Source of the DNA: Meira nashicola
Taxonomy: Eukaryota > Basidiomycota > Exobasidiomycetes > Exobasidiales > Brachybasidiaceae
DNA length: 64,000 nt
Direction of reading: 5' to 3'
Assembly: GCA_001600355.1 (NCBI GenBank)
Contig: BCJU01000003.1
Location: forward strand, 2,422,519 to 2,486,518
Shown: in pieces, positions 40,372-51,023 of the stretch
Position numbering within the stretch: position 1 is the first letter of the stretch
Layout: the number at the start of each line of letters is the position of its first letter
Notes under the pieces: generated by a model
Database searches by the model: none
The model's input: the letters and a program-made list of their open reading frames with translations, nothing else
What the model was told of the DNA's origin: nothing
Program-made: the position numbers and the translations under genes

Positions 40372-40853
40372 TTAGTGACCTGCCACCGTTAGCATATCAT
40401 TATGTTCCGTACGTTCTGCCAGAGATTTGTTGAACTGATCGACTCGATCTTTGTGTGATAAGCCTGCTTCTTTTGCCACTCTGTCAGCCATCTGGTAAGG
40501 GAGGAAGATGATGGATTAGTAAAATGATTCGAAATGATATCTTGTATACTCCTAATACTTACTCTCTTTCGTTTAATCTCTTCGAACTTTTTCTCTGCTT
40601 CAGTCATAATCTTTCCAGATTTAAGCTGCTCTTCCTCTACATCATCATCTTCTCCGTGTTTTGACAAAGTTCCAATATCTTTGTCTTTGGATGAAGATCT
40701 GTAATCATCCTTGGTTCGGATATCTTTGCTGGTAGATGATTTGGATTTGGATTTGGATTTCTTCTTCTTTTTCATAGGTAAACTCTCTCCACCTTTGAAC
40801 TTTAAAGAGCCTCCAGGTCGGTAAGAATAAATAGAAGATGAGCTGGATGGCAT
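40372..40853 (-). CDS. FAM32A-like (DUF1754) nuclear protein
   Basis: A small conserved eukaryotic protein; the human member FAM32A is a splicing-associated factor. Exon 1 is 40853-40563 and exon 2 is 40491-40372, with a 71-bp intron (donor GTAAGT, acceptor TACCAG). The protein has 136 residues. It begins MPSSSSSIYSYRPGGSLKFK, matching the family's Gly-x-Leu-Lys-hydrophobic-Lys start. A Lys/Ser-rich basic stretch (KKKKKSKSKSKSS) follows, then MTEAEKKFEEIKRKR. Across the splice the conserved end reads MADRVAKEAGLSHKDRVDQF then NKSLAERTEHNDM. The last exon joins in phase 0 and is too short to appear as an obvious ORF. The gene is divergent from the PITH gene, with 247 bp between the starts. Confidence 0.88.
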
Positions 40854-41100
40854 TTTTTGCTTCGTGTCTAGTTGATGTAAGAGGAGATGAAGGTAAAAAA
40901 AATTAATCAACAAATGATACACTATGCAAAACGCTTTACTCTCCTTAACGCCGTGCTGAGCGCAGGCGTCAAGTACATATGCGTGGCCGGAATTTGTGGA
41001 GAGCAGCCGCGTAAATGCAAATAAAGTGTGCTTAACACATAGGACACTTTTTGTAATTATACAATCATAGTCTTTGTTCATTCATTCGATCGAACCTACA

Positions 41101-41881
41101 ATGGCATGCAATGACGAGGTTACTGTATTGGAAAGGCAGCTTCCAACAGGAATTGATGCAAGCCAAACAGCCACTCGAGGAGATGAGACAAACTTATATG
41201 CTCAAATCGATCGTGATAAAGTGTTTGGATTGAATTTATCAGATCCTGCAATTGCATCAAAATGCATTAAACCTTGGGATCAAAGAGCGGATTTGACAAA
41301 TTATACCGAAAGTGGAGTTGACGATCAATTCATAATTACAATTCCATTTATCGCACCTGTTCGAATAAAATCAATCTTGGTTAATGTTGGTCGTGGCGAT
41401 TTTGCACCGCAAAGGCTAAGAGCTTTTGTCAATCGACCAAATGGAATTGACTTTGAAGATCTTGAAGAGAGTATATCTGGAGATGCGAGAGGTGCTGTTG
41501 GTCCGGCAAGTAGTGGTAAACCACAAGCAGACTTTACCTTACAAGAAGATTCCATAGGCGTAAACGAATATCCTGTCAGCATTAGTCGTTTTCAAAACAC
41601 AAATAGTGTCAGTCTAGTATTTGTGAGTTTCATTTTCGTTCTTCTGTAACTCAAGGTAAATACTCTTTGAAGCTGACTGACAAGTCTTTATTCTCTTCCC
41701 ATCCCAGTCCGACGCTCCTTCACAAAGTCTTTCGAGGCTATACTATCTCGGCTTCCGCGGCACTGCTTTGCAATTACAAAAAGAAGCAGGCGAACACTTT
41801 GATGTACCTGCAGCCAATGCAGCAGATAAACCGGTTGATGGGATACGAGAAAAGAGCTCACAGGCAAATTGGGCAAGGTGA
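41101..41881 (+). CDS. PITH-domain protein (PITHD1-like)
   Basis: The PITH domain is the proteasome-interacting beta-sandwich found at the C-terminus of TXNL1 and alone in PITHD1. Here there is no thioredoxin domain, so it is PITHD1-like. Exon 1 is 41101-41622 and exon 2 is 41708-41881, with an 85-bp intron (GTGAGT, CCCAG). The protein has 231 residues. Seen are YAQIDRDKVFGLNLSD, a central IKSILVNVGRGDFAPQRLRA, NTNSVSLVF running into SDAPSQSLSRLYYLGFRGTA across the splice, and a short tail ending SSQANWAR. The SRLYYLGFRG motif is diagnostic. The exact role is uncertain; links to the proteasome are known for family members. Confidence 0.88.
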
Positions 41882-42077
41882 CTTGTTCATAGATGATCGC
41901 ACTCTCTTTGTATATTATTTATATCGCACAAAAGTATCACTTGTTCTCACACTATTTTCTAAACTCGCAATGAGGGAAGGGCATTACCATAATTATATTC
42001 GATATGCAAATCGGGAAAGCTAATAATACAACAAGAAGGATGAAACAGGGCAGAATGCGGAGAAAAGGTAAAGCAAA

Positions 42078-43760
42078 TCAAGGCATGCTCGACCTTGACT
42101 TTTTCTTTTCTTTTTTGTCCTTCTTGCTCTTCTTCTCTTTGCTTACAGACTCATCGGCATCTTTGGCAATAGATTCATCACCGGGAACACCACCTTCACT
42201 CTTACGGGCTGCCTTCTTTGCTGCTTTCTTACGTGCTTTTTCTGCTGCACGTTCGACCTCATCTAGAGTATCTTTATCACCACCTTTACTCTTCTTCTTT
42301 TTGTCTTTCTTTTCGCTCTTTTCCTTCTTGCTGCTCTTCTTCTTATCTGCTGGATCAACGACACCAACAGCGGCAGGCATTATTGCATCTTCATCATCAC
42401 TTTCATCATCATCGCTATCTTGAGCATCAACATCCATTAGATCTCCTGCTTCCTCTTCGATAGCTCGTAATGCTTTACTCATAGCATCGGCGTTCTTGCC
42501 TGGTGGCTTTCCGGATTCGTAGAATTGCAATCGTTCTTCTACTTGGTTTGCCATCACTTCTCCGAACTTCGTTGTAGGAGCATCAGAGAAACAATCGATA
42601 CGCGAAGCAATACTAATCTTGTTTGCCAAGAAACGACTCATTCTACCCTTGTTCTTTGGTGCGGATCTTGCGATTGCTGATGCATTGTAGATCAAACCAT
42701 ACTTTGGTGTGTTTCCTTTTGTCTTGAGAGCACGGAAAAGAGCTTTTTCTGCACCTAAAATTTGAACTGTAGAAGCGGGATATTTTGCCAAGTTTGTCAA
42801 AGAACCAGCATGAGAGATAAGTCTAGCACCGATAATATCACCAATCAAAGCTGCCAAATTGGGAGCGACTAAATGCATCTTTTCAACCAAGTATCTGTGC
42901 ATGTTCTTACGGTATTCACCCAATTGAACCACACGTTGAGCAAAGTTGTCAATGTTCATCATGTCTACGTCACCGATTTCGGTACCCATACTAGCCCGAG
43001 AAGCATCCAATACGTTCTTGGCTGCTACTTCATCATCACCCAGGATTTCGGTCAATTCTTCCAAATCATCTTCGCTCAAGCGTTCCTTTGCTTTGATGAA
43101 TGTTGCCAAACGTGCATAAGTCATGTTATCGGGAACGATGCGAACAAGTTCTGGAAAATGCCAACCGTACCATTCACGGACACGCATTGCGAATGTATTG
43201 ACATCCTTGTCGAGTTGATCAAGAAGGGCGATAGCTTGGATGATCATGTTATCACTTCTGTTCACGTTAAACTTGACTTTACTACGACTGTAACTGTGAC
43301 CGAGACCGAGTTGTGCTTTGGTCATATCACCTTCTGCTAAACCTTTGAGCATCTTTTCGCTATGCAATCGAATGCCGCGGATGAGCTCAAGTGTACGATC
43401 GCTAGTATCGCATTGGATATTTAATTCGCTCACGATAGAACCGGCCAAACCTTTTTCTGAGACACCAAGAGTGACACCTTTTGATTTCTTGCCAGCTGGT
43501 GCGAGGTTGAGAGTCAACAAGGACTTGAAGTGCTCATTCAAAACTCCTTCGGAAACGTCGAGACATGATTGAAGAGCATCAAGAGCATTCTTGAAAGGAC
43601 TGAAACTGATCAATTTTACCATTCGTCCAAAAGTGTTGAGATCTTTGATAGATTCTTGTACCTGTTTGGTTTTGTTACCAATCTCTTCTGTTTGAACACA
43701 TTCGAAAATTGCAGCGCCCGTTGCGCATTCATAGAGAATGTGGGTTGGAGCACCCGACAT
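42078..43760 (-). CDS. NOP56: Nop56, box C/D snoRNP core protein
   Basis: Core protein of box C/D snoRNPs that guide rRNA 2'-O-methylation, acting with Nop58, fibrillarin (Nop1) and Snu13 in the nucleolus. 560 residues. The N-terminal NOP5NT part starts THILYECATGAAIFECVQTE. The coiled-coil and NOP domain contain NVNRSDNMIIQAIALLDQLD, AMRVREWYGWHFPELVRIV, NLAALIGDIIGARLISHAGS and KYGLIYNASAIARSAPKNKG. The C-terminal KKE/D tail is Lys-rich with acidic runs (DSDDDESDDED). The AMRVREWYGWHFPEL spacing and overall identity fit Nop56 rather than Nop58. It is a single exon, divergent from the proteasome gene. Confidence 0.94.
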   Translation of the reverse strand: MSGAPTHILYECATGAAIFECVQTEEIGNKTKQVQESIKDLNTFGRMVKLISFSPFKNALDALQSCLDVSEGVLNEHFKSLLTLNLAPAGKKSKGVTLGVSEKGLAGSIVSELNIQCDTSDRTLELIRGIRLHSEKMLKGLAEGDMTKAQLGLGHSYSRSKVKFNVNRSDNMIIQAIALLDQLDKDVNTFAMRVREWYGWHFPELVRIVPDNMTYARLATFIKAKERLSEDDLEELTEILGDDEVAAKNVLDASRASMGTEIGDVDMMNIDNFAQRVVQLGEYRKNMHRYLVEKMHLVAPNLAALIGDIIGARLISHAGSLTNLAKYPASTVQILGAEKALFRALKTKGNTPKYGLIYNASAIARSAPKNKGRMSRFLANKISIASRIDCFSDAPTTKFGEVMANQVEERLQFYESGKPPGKNADAMSKALRAIEEEAGDLMDVDAQDSDDDESDDEDAIMPAAVGVVDPADKKKSSKKEKSEKKDKKKKSKGGDKDTLDEVERAAEKARKKAAKKAARKSEGGVPGDESIAKDADESVSKEKKSKKDKKEKKKSRSSMP

Positions 43761-44176
43761 CTTTGCTTTTCTTCTGATTTGTTATGGTGAAGGGCGAGAT
43801 GGTGATGGAGGTAATTGATTTGTTCAAGAAGATCTTTTGCCTGCACATCTCCCCAGTGTCAAAATTTCCACGCTCTTTTAATTCTTCTTGAGCTGAAATT
43901 TCAGAAAGCGCGAAAATTTCAGTTAGGCTTGATGTGGATTTCACGTGATCAACTTGCTCAACACGCTATTGTGTTCTCAGTAAGCAAGCTCAAGCTCAAG
44001 CTTACGACGCGAAATCTAATAGTGTGCTGGGAACAAAGCCTTCCAAAATGACCGTGCGTAAATGCGTCGTGTTGCAACTTTCCAGGCTTCGTACTAGGTA
44101 AATCACTCTCGTCTGCTTTCTACCTCAAACCAATTCGATCACATCAAGACTTATATCTTACATCGCTCCTAGCAAG
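43761..44176. promoter_or_regulatory. Divergent promoter region of NOP56 and proteasome alpha1
   Basis: 416 bp. It contains the perfect palindrome TCACGTGA (43941-43948), a CACGTG E-box of the kind bound by fungal bHLH factors such as Cbf1 or Pho4. A GCGCGAAA word near 43911 and a 17-codon uORF beginning at 44048 are also present. Function is inferred from position only. Confidence 0.5.
43941..43948. promoter_or_regulatory. CACGTG E-box
   Basis: TCACGTGA sits about 180 bp upstream of the NOP56 start and about 230 bp upstream of the proteasome gene. A bHLH target by sequence; not tested. Confidence 0.45.
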
Positions 44177-45085
44177 ATGTCTAGAAGTAGTTATGATCGT
44201 TATTTAACCATATTTTCACCCGATGGACGACTTTATCAGGTAGAATATGCTTTCAAAGCTATCAATACTTCAGGTTTTACCTCTATCGCATTACGTGGAA
44301 AAGACTGTGCAGTAGTTTGTACACAACGCAAGATTCCTGATAAGCTGTTGGATCCAACATCAGTCTCACATATTTTCAAATTGACTGCTGAGATCGGATG
44401 TATCGTCACTGGTCGTATTGCTGATGCTCGTGCTCAAGTGATGCGTGCTCGTTCAGAAGCAGCAGAATTCAAGTATAAATATGGTTATGCAATCACACCA
44501 GACCTTTTGGCAAAACGAATGGCAAATATCAATCAAGTTTACACTCAACGTGCTGCAATGCGACCATTGGGAATCAATATGATGATTATCGGTTTAGATT
44601 CGGATCCTGAACGTGGACCACAGGTTTTCAAAGTGGATCCTGCAGGATATTATGTTGGCTTCCGTGCAACTGCAGCAGGAGTCAAACAAGCAGAAGCGAT
44701 CAATTATTTGGAAAAACAATTCAAGAGAGGAAGTACAAGCATTCCCGTCATCTCACAAACTGCATCAAGCGGGGCCAGAGGCGCAACTCAGACGGAAGGA
44801 ACATCTTCCTCTACTTACGCTTTACCCGATGAGGCTGCAAGTGAAGCAGAACAAATTTCCAAACAACTATCAGAGAATGACGTTTTGGAATTGGCCGTAA
44901 CAACACTTTCAACCGTTCTAGCGCAAGATTTGAAGAGTTCAGAAATTGAGATCGGAATCATTGGAGGAGACAAATCACTTAATCTGAACGATCATTCAGA
45001 TCAAGCAAAAGCTCAAAGGCGTTTCCGTACCTTGAGCGAAGAAGAGATTACCGCTGTGTTGGACCGTATTGCCGAGCGTGATTGA
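44177..45085 (+). CDS. SCL1: 20S proteasome subunit alpha1 (PSMA6/Scl1)
   Basis: Outer-ring subunit of the 20S proteasome. Starts SSYDRYLTIFSPDGRLYQVEY, the alpha-subunit signature. GRIADARAQVMRARSEAAEF, YKYGYAITPDLLAKR, VYTQRAAMRPLG and VDPAGYYVGFRATAAGVKQ match PSMA6/Scl1 specifically. The end ITAVLDRIAERD also fits. The protein is 302 residues against about 246-252 in the family. The extra length is mainly a Ser/Thr/Ala-rich insert after KQFKRG (about residues 193-240) plus a smaller one after GIIGGDK. I see no convincing donor-acceptor pair that would remove the insert, so it is probably real. It is a single exon. Confidence 0.95.
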   Translation: MSRSSYDRYLTIFSPDGRLYQVEYAFKAINTSGFTSIALRGKDCAVVCTQRKIPDKLLDPTSVSHIFKLTAEIGCIVTGRIADARAQVMRARSEAAEFKYKYGYAITPDLLAKRMANINQVYTQRAAMRPLGINMMIIGLDSDPERGPQVFKVDPAGYYVGFRATAAGVKQAEAINYLEKQFKRGSTSIPVISQTASSGARGATQTEGTSSSTYALPDEAASEAEQISKQLSENDVLELAVTTLSTVLAQDLKSSEIEIGIIGGDKSLNLNDHSDQAKAQRRFRTLSEEEITAVLDRIAERD

Positions 45086-45344
45086 TTTGTAGAGAGTAGA
45101 AGTACTGTTTTTTAATAGCATGATAGTCACTTTCGGTCATGAGTGTGGATCTCAGTCTGATAAAGTTTAAATAATCATGCAATAAAGAAGCCAAATACAA
45201 AAGGCATGTTGAAGCAATACACGAGTAGAAATAAGAAAAAAAATCATGATCTTTTAGTATGAGAGAAAAAATCTCTTTTTGGGCATGAGATTGTGCATTT
45301 TGCATGAAGGAAAGCATATTCGATTCCGTATTCATAAATTCTTT

Positions 45345-48300
45345 TCAATCTTCATCGACAGCACGCAAAGCTGCACGACTGCTAGTGCGTAACCTTGGCA
45401 AGAAACCCTTTTTGGGGGTATTAGAAGAATTACCTAATCGGCTTGAAGAACGTCCATCTCCTTCAAAATCGTCCATTGCATCATTCACACCAAGAGCAGA
45501 TTGACTTCGGAAAGATAATCCGGTAGAACTACCGTTACGATCGTCGAAATTGCTACTTCCACGCCTGGCACGCAGCCAAGGCTTTAAACCTGAAGAAGAT
45601 GCAGCTTGTGGCGTTGGTGAAGAAAATGCTTGATCGATATCATTATAACTTCCGTATGGCATATTCACAGAAGGATCAAGGTAATCACCTCTGTTTGGTA
45701 AAGTGGGATTTGGACGACCACCGTACACTTGATTGTTGCCGTAGCCATTCAATCCAGAAGACAAATTTGCCGTATTTACGTCGTCAAATGTACCTCTGGA
45801 ACTACGACTTTTCAAGCTTGGCGTACCATTTGTACCGTTTGCTTTATTGGAAGAAGTGATTGAATTTGCAACAGATTCACGTTTATTTTTACCAAATGGC
45901 AATTTCAGTAATCTGTTTTTCTTGCCACTCTGTTGCGTTGTTGGAGGACCACTTGAAACAGAACGATCACGAGGTTGCACCATAATTTCATTCTCATCTG
46001 CGCCAAATTCAGACGTAAAATTGTTCAAACCGCCGGCAGCACTACTGCTGCGAGTGTGCATGACCCTATCACCACCATCGAAAGAAGGAAAAGTTTGTGC
46101 ATTAACACCATATCCACTCACAGGACCATTCATCAAGTATTGTTGTTGATGAGATTGTGTGAATTGTTGAGATGAAGGATAATCCTTGTAAGGTGCACGA
46201 TTTTGAGTATACATCGAAGAGCCTTGATTGGAAGTCACTTCTTGCATATTCTCCGAAGGAGGTTGACTTGACGTACCTCTTGAAGGATTTCTGGGTGGCC
46301 TTTTTGGTGGTCCATTGGAAGTTGCAACACTCGCAGATTCTGTGCTTGCTGTAGGGAAAACAGAGGGAGAACGTGGATTGATAGCGTTATTCATTTGTTG
46401 ATTCAAGTGAGGAGATTGATACTCTAACTGAGAGTTTTGATTGTCCAATACTGAGGATTGTTGACGTTGACCATCAGATTGATAATTGCCGGATGCACCA
46501 GATGATTGTCGTGCAAAAGCAGGAGGAGTCACACTTTCACCTGTTCTAGAGATAGATTCAGACAAGTGAGATTTGCGATAAGCATTCTGGCTATTGCCAA
46601 AACCATTAGAGCTCATCCTAGGCGAATCGCGAGTTATCGGACTGCGGACAGATTGCATTTCAGGTGAGCGCTCGTTAACCATCTCTTGACTAGGTTCTTC
46701 CATTGAACTGACTGGAATATCGCCAACATCCACAATCGTCTTTCTTTTGCTAAACAAATTACCTGCTGATAGGGTGCGGCTTCTTCTATCTCCTTCTCCT
46801 GTTCGCATTGTAGGCTCACGGCTTTCGCGTCTGGGTGGTGGTAGAGGTCCAGAGCCAAATGGACCCATATCCAAGCTGCTCTGACTATTCATTCCTGGTG
46901 GATTCATTAGAGGTAAACCTAGACGGTCGTTAAGCATAGTTGTTCCATCCATAGAAGTACGTCCAGTGATGTTCAAAAGAGAAGATGTGGATCGACGAGC
47001 TCTATTCATTAATCCACCAACTCCCGGGGGCGGTTGAAGATCGCTCATAGTTGCTTCCGCACCAAATGAGTTCTTACGCTGCCTAGCCGAATTGTCTTCC
47101 GTTTCATTCCTAGATGATTGACTAGACTCAATTGCAGAAGAATCTTTTCCTGAGATCTTACTAAATAAACCTCTTAAACCGCCCTTCTTTCGCTTTTTCT
47201 CTGTGTAATCGTGCGAATTGTCCAACTCATTGCTTTGCATTGTTCCATCACCGGCCGGTCTGAAGCTGCCTTGATCAGTATCCTCACCATCGCCGGGGAA
47301 ACCGTAATACGCTCTATTAAAAGCGCTTGGACTGGTGGCATGCAAAGGTGTTCCAGGCAAGAATCCAGTTTGTGCTAATTTATGGTCCTTTCTGTCTTCT
47401 GTGCCGACGTGCATATCAATCATAGAAATACCACTATTCGCCAGAGAAAGTTGGGATGATGTAGTACGCATTCCTCTGTTACCAAATGCTTGAGGGGTTG
47501 AAGATCTGAACGGAGCAGTAGGTGGTGCTAATGAACTAGAAGGTGAAGGTGGAACGTCGGTGACGGGCGATTTTATTGTCGCATGAGGGACCGATCTTAA
47601 GTCCTGCACGCTTCCCATTCGACCATAAGGTGGAGCAGGTAGATTATTGTTCCTTCTTGGGATGCTATGATTTGATCCATTCTCATGTCCAAGCAGGTGT
47701 GCTGACAATCGTTTACTTGCATCATCTTCTGCAACTGGACTTTCTAATCCTGCACTGGGTGTTTGGGTTCTTATACCTGAAAGTGAACCTGGCGGTGGAG
47801 GGAGACCACTGCGAGACTCTGAAGCAGATACTGCGTTCCGTCTTCTTGCTTCTCGTGCAGATTGGATATCTTTTTCCTTTTGAAGGCGCTCCTGAGCGTT
47901 AAGCGGTGCACGTTCATCAATCTTGATCAAATTGCTCGGCTGATTGCGCTTAGAATCATTGGACGATGTTCGAATCATCAAATTATCATATTCCGGATGT
48001 TTAGGGTGGGCCAATGGTGACGGTGTCGGCTGCAATCCACGAGCACGTTGATCCATTGCAATGTACTTCGCTTGAACGGCCAAGAATGTCTGTAATGTTC
48101 TCCAACGATGAGAAGAGGCAGGAGGATTCATTTGTGTATGTAATTTTAGCCTTTCTGCCGTTAAAGGATCACCTTTAGCAACCTTTTTCACTCGAATCTT
48201 TGTTAAACGCCTAGCTGCACTTGATGCGCCTTCTGTGCTATTGTTGCCATTTCCGCTTACATTTTCCATAGTTCCACCATGAGAATGTACTGATGTTTCT

Positions 48301-51023
48301 TTACGACTGTCCTCTTCCGCCTCCACCCTACAAGCGTCATCAAAATCTCGATCACTTTCACGCTCCCATAAGCCAGCGCCCAAAACGTGCACATCAATCA
48401 TATCCTCGTCTCGCATCATACATTCCAAACAAACATCTGGATCGTTTGGATTCCTTCGAATACCATCTGGCCCAGTCAAGGCAGAAGGCAGACCGTCTGG
48501 TCTATTTTGCAATTCAAATGGAGGTACTAAACTTCGCTGAGGCATAAGACCTGAATATTGTCGAAGTCCAGGCGCACCTCCTGCGGCAGTAGCAGTGAGA
48601 TTGGGTGATGCAAAGACAGGATATGCACCTCCTACTTCAGTAACACCATTGGCCATATTGATCATAGATGTACTTAAACGAGAATCACGAGCGGACATTT
48701 TTTGCAATTGTTGTGTGCTTAATACTTCGCCTGCCTTACTTGCAGATGGGACTGGAGATCCGTTCTGCACATCTCGATTTTGTGTACCTTCGGTCCTTTG
48801 ATCGCCATTTATAATCGCCTTTTGCCCGGATTTTACTGCAGACAAAGACGGAGATCCTTGTTCGGGTTTAGACCAGGATGCAATACTTCTGCGATTATTT
48901 TGTTTGGCCTCTTCAGCGGCAACCAATTGTAAAGGTTTCAATTGACCGCGGAAAGTAGTCTTTCGTGAAGTTCGTTCTTTATTTTGTTCGGAATACTTTC
49001 GCATTTGCGCCCTTTCCCATTCTGCTCTAGCTTCTACTTCTCCTTCTGGAGGCGGACTTGGCTCACGAGGAGGTGTTTCGATACTAGCAGGAGATGCTGC
49101 TCTAGCTTCAACGGGTGAAGCGGATGGCCCTTCTGCTAAAGCAGCACGAGGTGCGCTGTTTGCAGCATTTCCACTTTGTTCACCACGCATGAGTACAGCA
49201 AAAGCAGGATTTGAGTCACTTCTTCCTCTTGAAGCATTATGTGCTCCAACTCCAGCACCAATCGGTGTCAAAGGTACTGCAGCATCTTGTGACGGCTTGC
49301 TCTTTTGATGTGCAATTTGCTGTGCTTCTTGCTGTAATTGCTTCTTTTCTAAAGCACCATCGGTCGAATCAGGTAATCTTCCCAATGGTTTCGCTCGATA
49401 ATCGGTGATAGGTGACGTCGATTCCAATGCATTAGATGACATTGCAACATTTTGCGATGGTTGAACAGCTTTGATCGGCAAAGGCGATGGGATGATATCA
49501 TCCGAAAGAGGAGGTGATGATAATGCTTTATCTGTATCTTTCGATGGTACAGGTGGAGATTTCTTTTCAGGCAGTGTTGGCGGTGGAGTATCACTAACTA
49601 TACGTTCCATATCGGCAGTAGAAGTAGCGAGTGTTGGTTTAACGCCAGGCGCAATATTTCCGAGCGGAGTCGGAGATCTGTGTTCCGAAACATCCGGTGT
49701 GATTGTAGATAATGTAGTCTGACGTTTGGGCTGAGCGATTGTTTCACTGGATCGAGCGGCAGGTGCGGTAGCAAATATGCCTTCAGATGCATCGATCGTT
49801 GATGCTGCCGAAGAGGGGCTCATCAAGCCTACTTGAGTCGCATTTGGCGTGAGTAAGTTGCTATCGCGTGGACTTTGAATGATCGTTGAATCAGCATAAG
49901 CGGAATCTGGGGTAAGCAAAGGAAGATCTTTAGATGGCAGCGTTGGTGATCTATTAGGTCCGCGCTTTCGGCTCAAATCATCGACAAGAGGAGAGAGTAA
50001 CAAACGAGGTGATTGTGAAGGCGTCCTTCCACGATTTGCTGCTCCAGAATTTGATGCGCCTGGCGAATTTGCGCGTAAGTTATCACTTTCATTGAGCCAA
50101 GTACGACCTCTCCATCCTCCGGGAAGTCGATCATCTGGGGATGAGCTGTATGAAGATGTACCACTTCGACTATAATTTTCTGTATTTTGTAACCATGGTC
50201 TTTTGGGCATTGCTCCATCCAAGTGTTCTAGATCAGGTGCACCGTTCATTTCATCGTTACTTGCATATCCTCCCATTCCACTCAGAGCAGTTTGGAAAGA
50301 TAGAACAGAAGCACGCCTGATGTCCTTATTTCTAGCTGAATCACTATGTTCACCACCACTGCCACTGATCATACTCATCGAAGTACTTGGCCTGCTCTCC
50401 TGTTGCACACTTGCAGCAGCATATAAATCTGCTGAAGAATGTGGTTGGGAGGGCATTGAGGGTCGAACAGATTCAGACGATGAAATTGGTACAGTTGCTC
50501 CCAATGAAGAGGAAGAAGCCGCCCGTTGATGATTGGCGAATCTTGAAGATGCTGCTAAAATTGATTGCCTGTTTGACTGTTTGTTCAAAGGAGATCCATA
50601 TGCGTTCAATTGACTACCACTTCCTTGACGTGAATGAGATGAAACGAAGGGTGAATGCTCAACTCCGCTAGAATTCCTTGCTGCACTTGTCGCAGCTGAC
50701 GGTCTTCGAGATTCGAATGAGGTACTTAATCCATTAAAGTCGGAATCACCTCCCAAAGCTACACCGACCATAGAAATTGGAGATGCAAACGATGAATTGC
50801 GCGTTCCCGAAGCGGCTGGAGTTGAAGTTTGATGTGGTTGATCTAGATTGAAGTTTCCGTCAAAGTTGATATTTTTTGCCCATGTTGGAGCTCGATAAAG
50901 ACTTGAAGCTGATGTTTCAGACTGTATTGTGGGATATTCTGGATTTGAATTTTGTTCAGACACCCTTCTCATCGTTGTTGGGCTATTACGGCCTTGTGTC
51001 TGACCTTGATAAGATGTTTGCAT
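45345..51023 (-). CDS. Very long Ser-rich fungal protein with a conserved Cys-containing block
   Basis: 1892 residues in one exon, mostly low-complexity Ser, Pro, Asn and Gln sequence. An island of normal sequence starts near residue 860: PDVCLECMMRDEDMIDVHVL, then GAGLWERESDRDFDDACRVE. A related stretch near 950-1020 reads RIRVKKVAKGDPLTAERLKL-like basic sequence (RLTKIRVKKVAKGDPLTAER) followed by HRWRTLQTFLAVQAKYIAMD. I recall similar CLECMMRD blocks in uncharacterised filamentous-fungal proteins but know no function. The CxxC pair might bind a metal, though only one pair is clear. Basic patches near the C-terminus (KKNRLLKLPFGKNKR and KGFLPRLRTSSRAALRA) could contact membranes. Such proteins are often polarity or signalling scaffolds; that is inference. 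Convergent with SCL1. Confidence 0.75.
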   Translation of the reverse strand: MQTSYQGQTQGRNSPTTMRRVSEQNSNPEYPTIQSETSASSLYRAPTWAKNINFDGNFNLDQPHQTSTPAASGTRNSSFASPISMVGVALGGDSDFNGLSTSFESRRPSAATSAARNSSGVEHSPFVSSHSRQGSGSQLNAYGSPLNKQSNRQSILAASSRFANHQRAASSSSLGATVPISSSESVRPSMPSQPHSSADLYAAASVQQESRPSTSMSMISGSGGEHSDSARNKDIRRASVLSFQTALSGMGGYASNDEMNGAPDLEHLDGAMPKRPWLQNTENYSRSGTSSYSSSPDDRLPGGWRGRTWLNESDNLRANSPGASNSGAANRGRTPSQSPRLLLSPLVDDLSRKRGPNRSPTLPSKDLPLLTPDSAYADSTIIQSPRDSNLLTPNATQVGLMSPSSAASTIDASEGIFATAPAARSSETIAQPKRQTTLSTITPDVSEHRSPTPLGNIAPGVKPTLATSTADMERIVSDTPPPTLPEKKSPPVPSKDTDKALSSPPLSDDIIPSPLPIKAVQPSQNVAMSSNALESTSPITDYRAKPLGRLPDSTDGALEKKQLQQEAQQIAHQKSKPSQDAAVPLTPIGAGVGAHNASRGRSDSNPAFAVLMRGEQSGNAANSAPRAALAEGPSASPVEARAASPASIETPPREPSPPPEGEVEARAEWERAQMRKYSEQNKERTSRKTTFRGQLKPLQLVAAEEAKQNNRRSIASWSKPEQGSPSLSAVKSGQKAIINGDQRTEGTQNRDVQNGSPVPSASKAGEVLSTQQLQKMSARDSRLSTSMINMANGVTEVGGAYPVFASPNLTATAAGGAPGLRQYSGLMPQRSLVPPFELQNRPDGLPSALTGPDGIRRNPNDPDVCLECMMRDEDMIDVHVLGAGLWERESDRDFDDACRVEAEEDSRKETSVHSHGGTMENVSGNGNNSTEGASSAARRLTKIRVKKVAKGDPLTAERLKLHTQMNPPASSHRWRTLQTFLAVQAKYIAMDQRARGLQPTPSPLAHPKHPEYDNLMIRTSSNDSKRNQPSNLIKIDERAPLNAQERLQKEKDIQSAREARRRNAVSASESRSGLPPPPGSLSGIRTQTPSAGLESPVAEDDASKRLSAHLLGHENGSNHSIPRRNNNLPAPPYGRMGSVQDLRSVPHATIKSPVTDVPPSPSSSLAPPTAPFRSSTPQAFGNRGMRTTSSQLSLANSGISMIDMHVGTEDRKDHKLAQTGFLPGTPLHATSPSAFNRAYYGFPGDGEDTDQGSFRPAGDGTMQSNELDNSHDYTEKKRKKGGLRGLFSKISGKDSSAIESSQSSRNETEDNSARQRKNSFGAEATMSDLQPPPGVGGLMNRARRSTSSLLNITGRTSMDGTTMLNDRLGLPLMNPPGMNSQSSLDMGPFGSGPLPPPRRESREPTMRTGEGDRRSRTLSAGNLFSKRKTIVDVGDIPVSSMEEPSQEMVNERSPEMQSVRSPITRDSPRMSSNGFGNSQNAYRKSHLSESISRTGESVTPPAFARQSSGASGNYQSDGQRQQSSVLDNQNSQLEYQSPHLNQQMNNAINPRSPSVFPTASTESASVATSNGPPKRPPRNPSRGTSSQPPSENMQEVTSNQGSSMYTQNRAPYKDYPSSQQFTQSHQQQYLMNGPVSGYGVNAQTFPSFDGGDRVMHTRSSSAAGGLNNFTSEFGADENEIMVQPRDRSVSSGPPTTQQSGKKNRLLKLPFGKNKRESVANSITSSNKANGTNGTPSLKSRSSRGTFDDVNTANLSSGLNGYGNNQVYGGRPNPTLPNRGDYLDPSVNMPYGSYNDIDQAFSSPTPQAASSSGLKPWLRARRGSSNFDDRNGSSTGLSFRSQSALGVNDAMDDFEGDGRSSSRLGNSSNTPKKGFLPRLRTSSRAALRAVDED

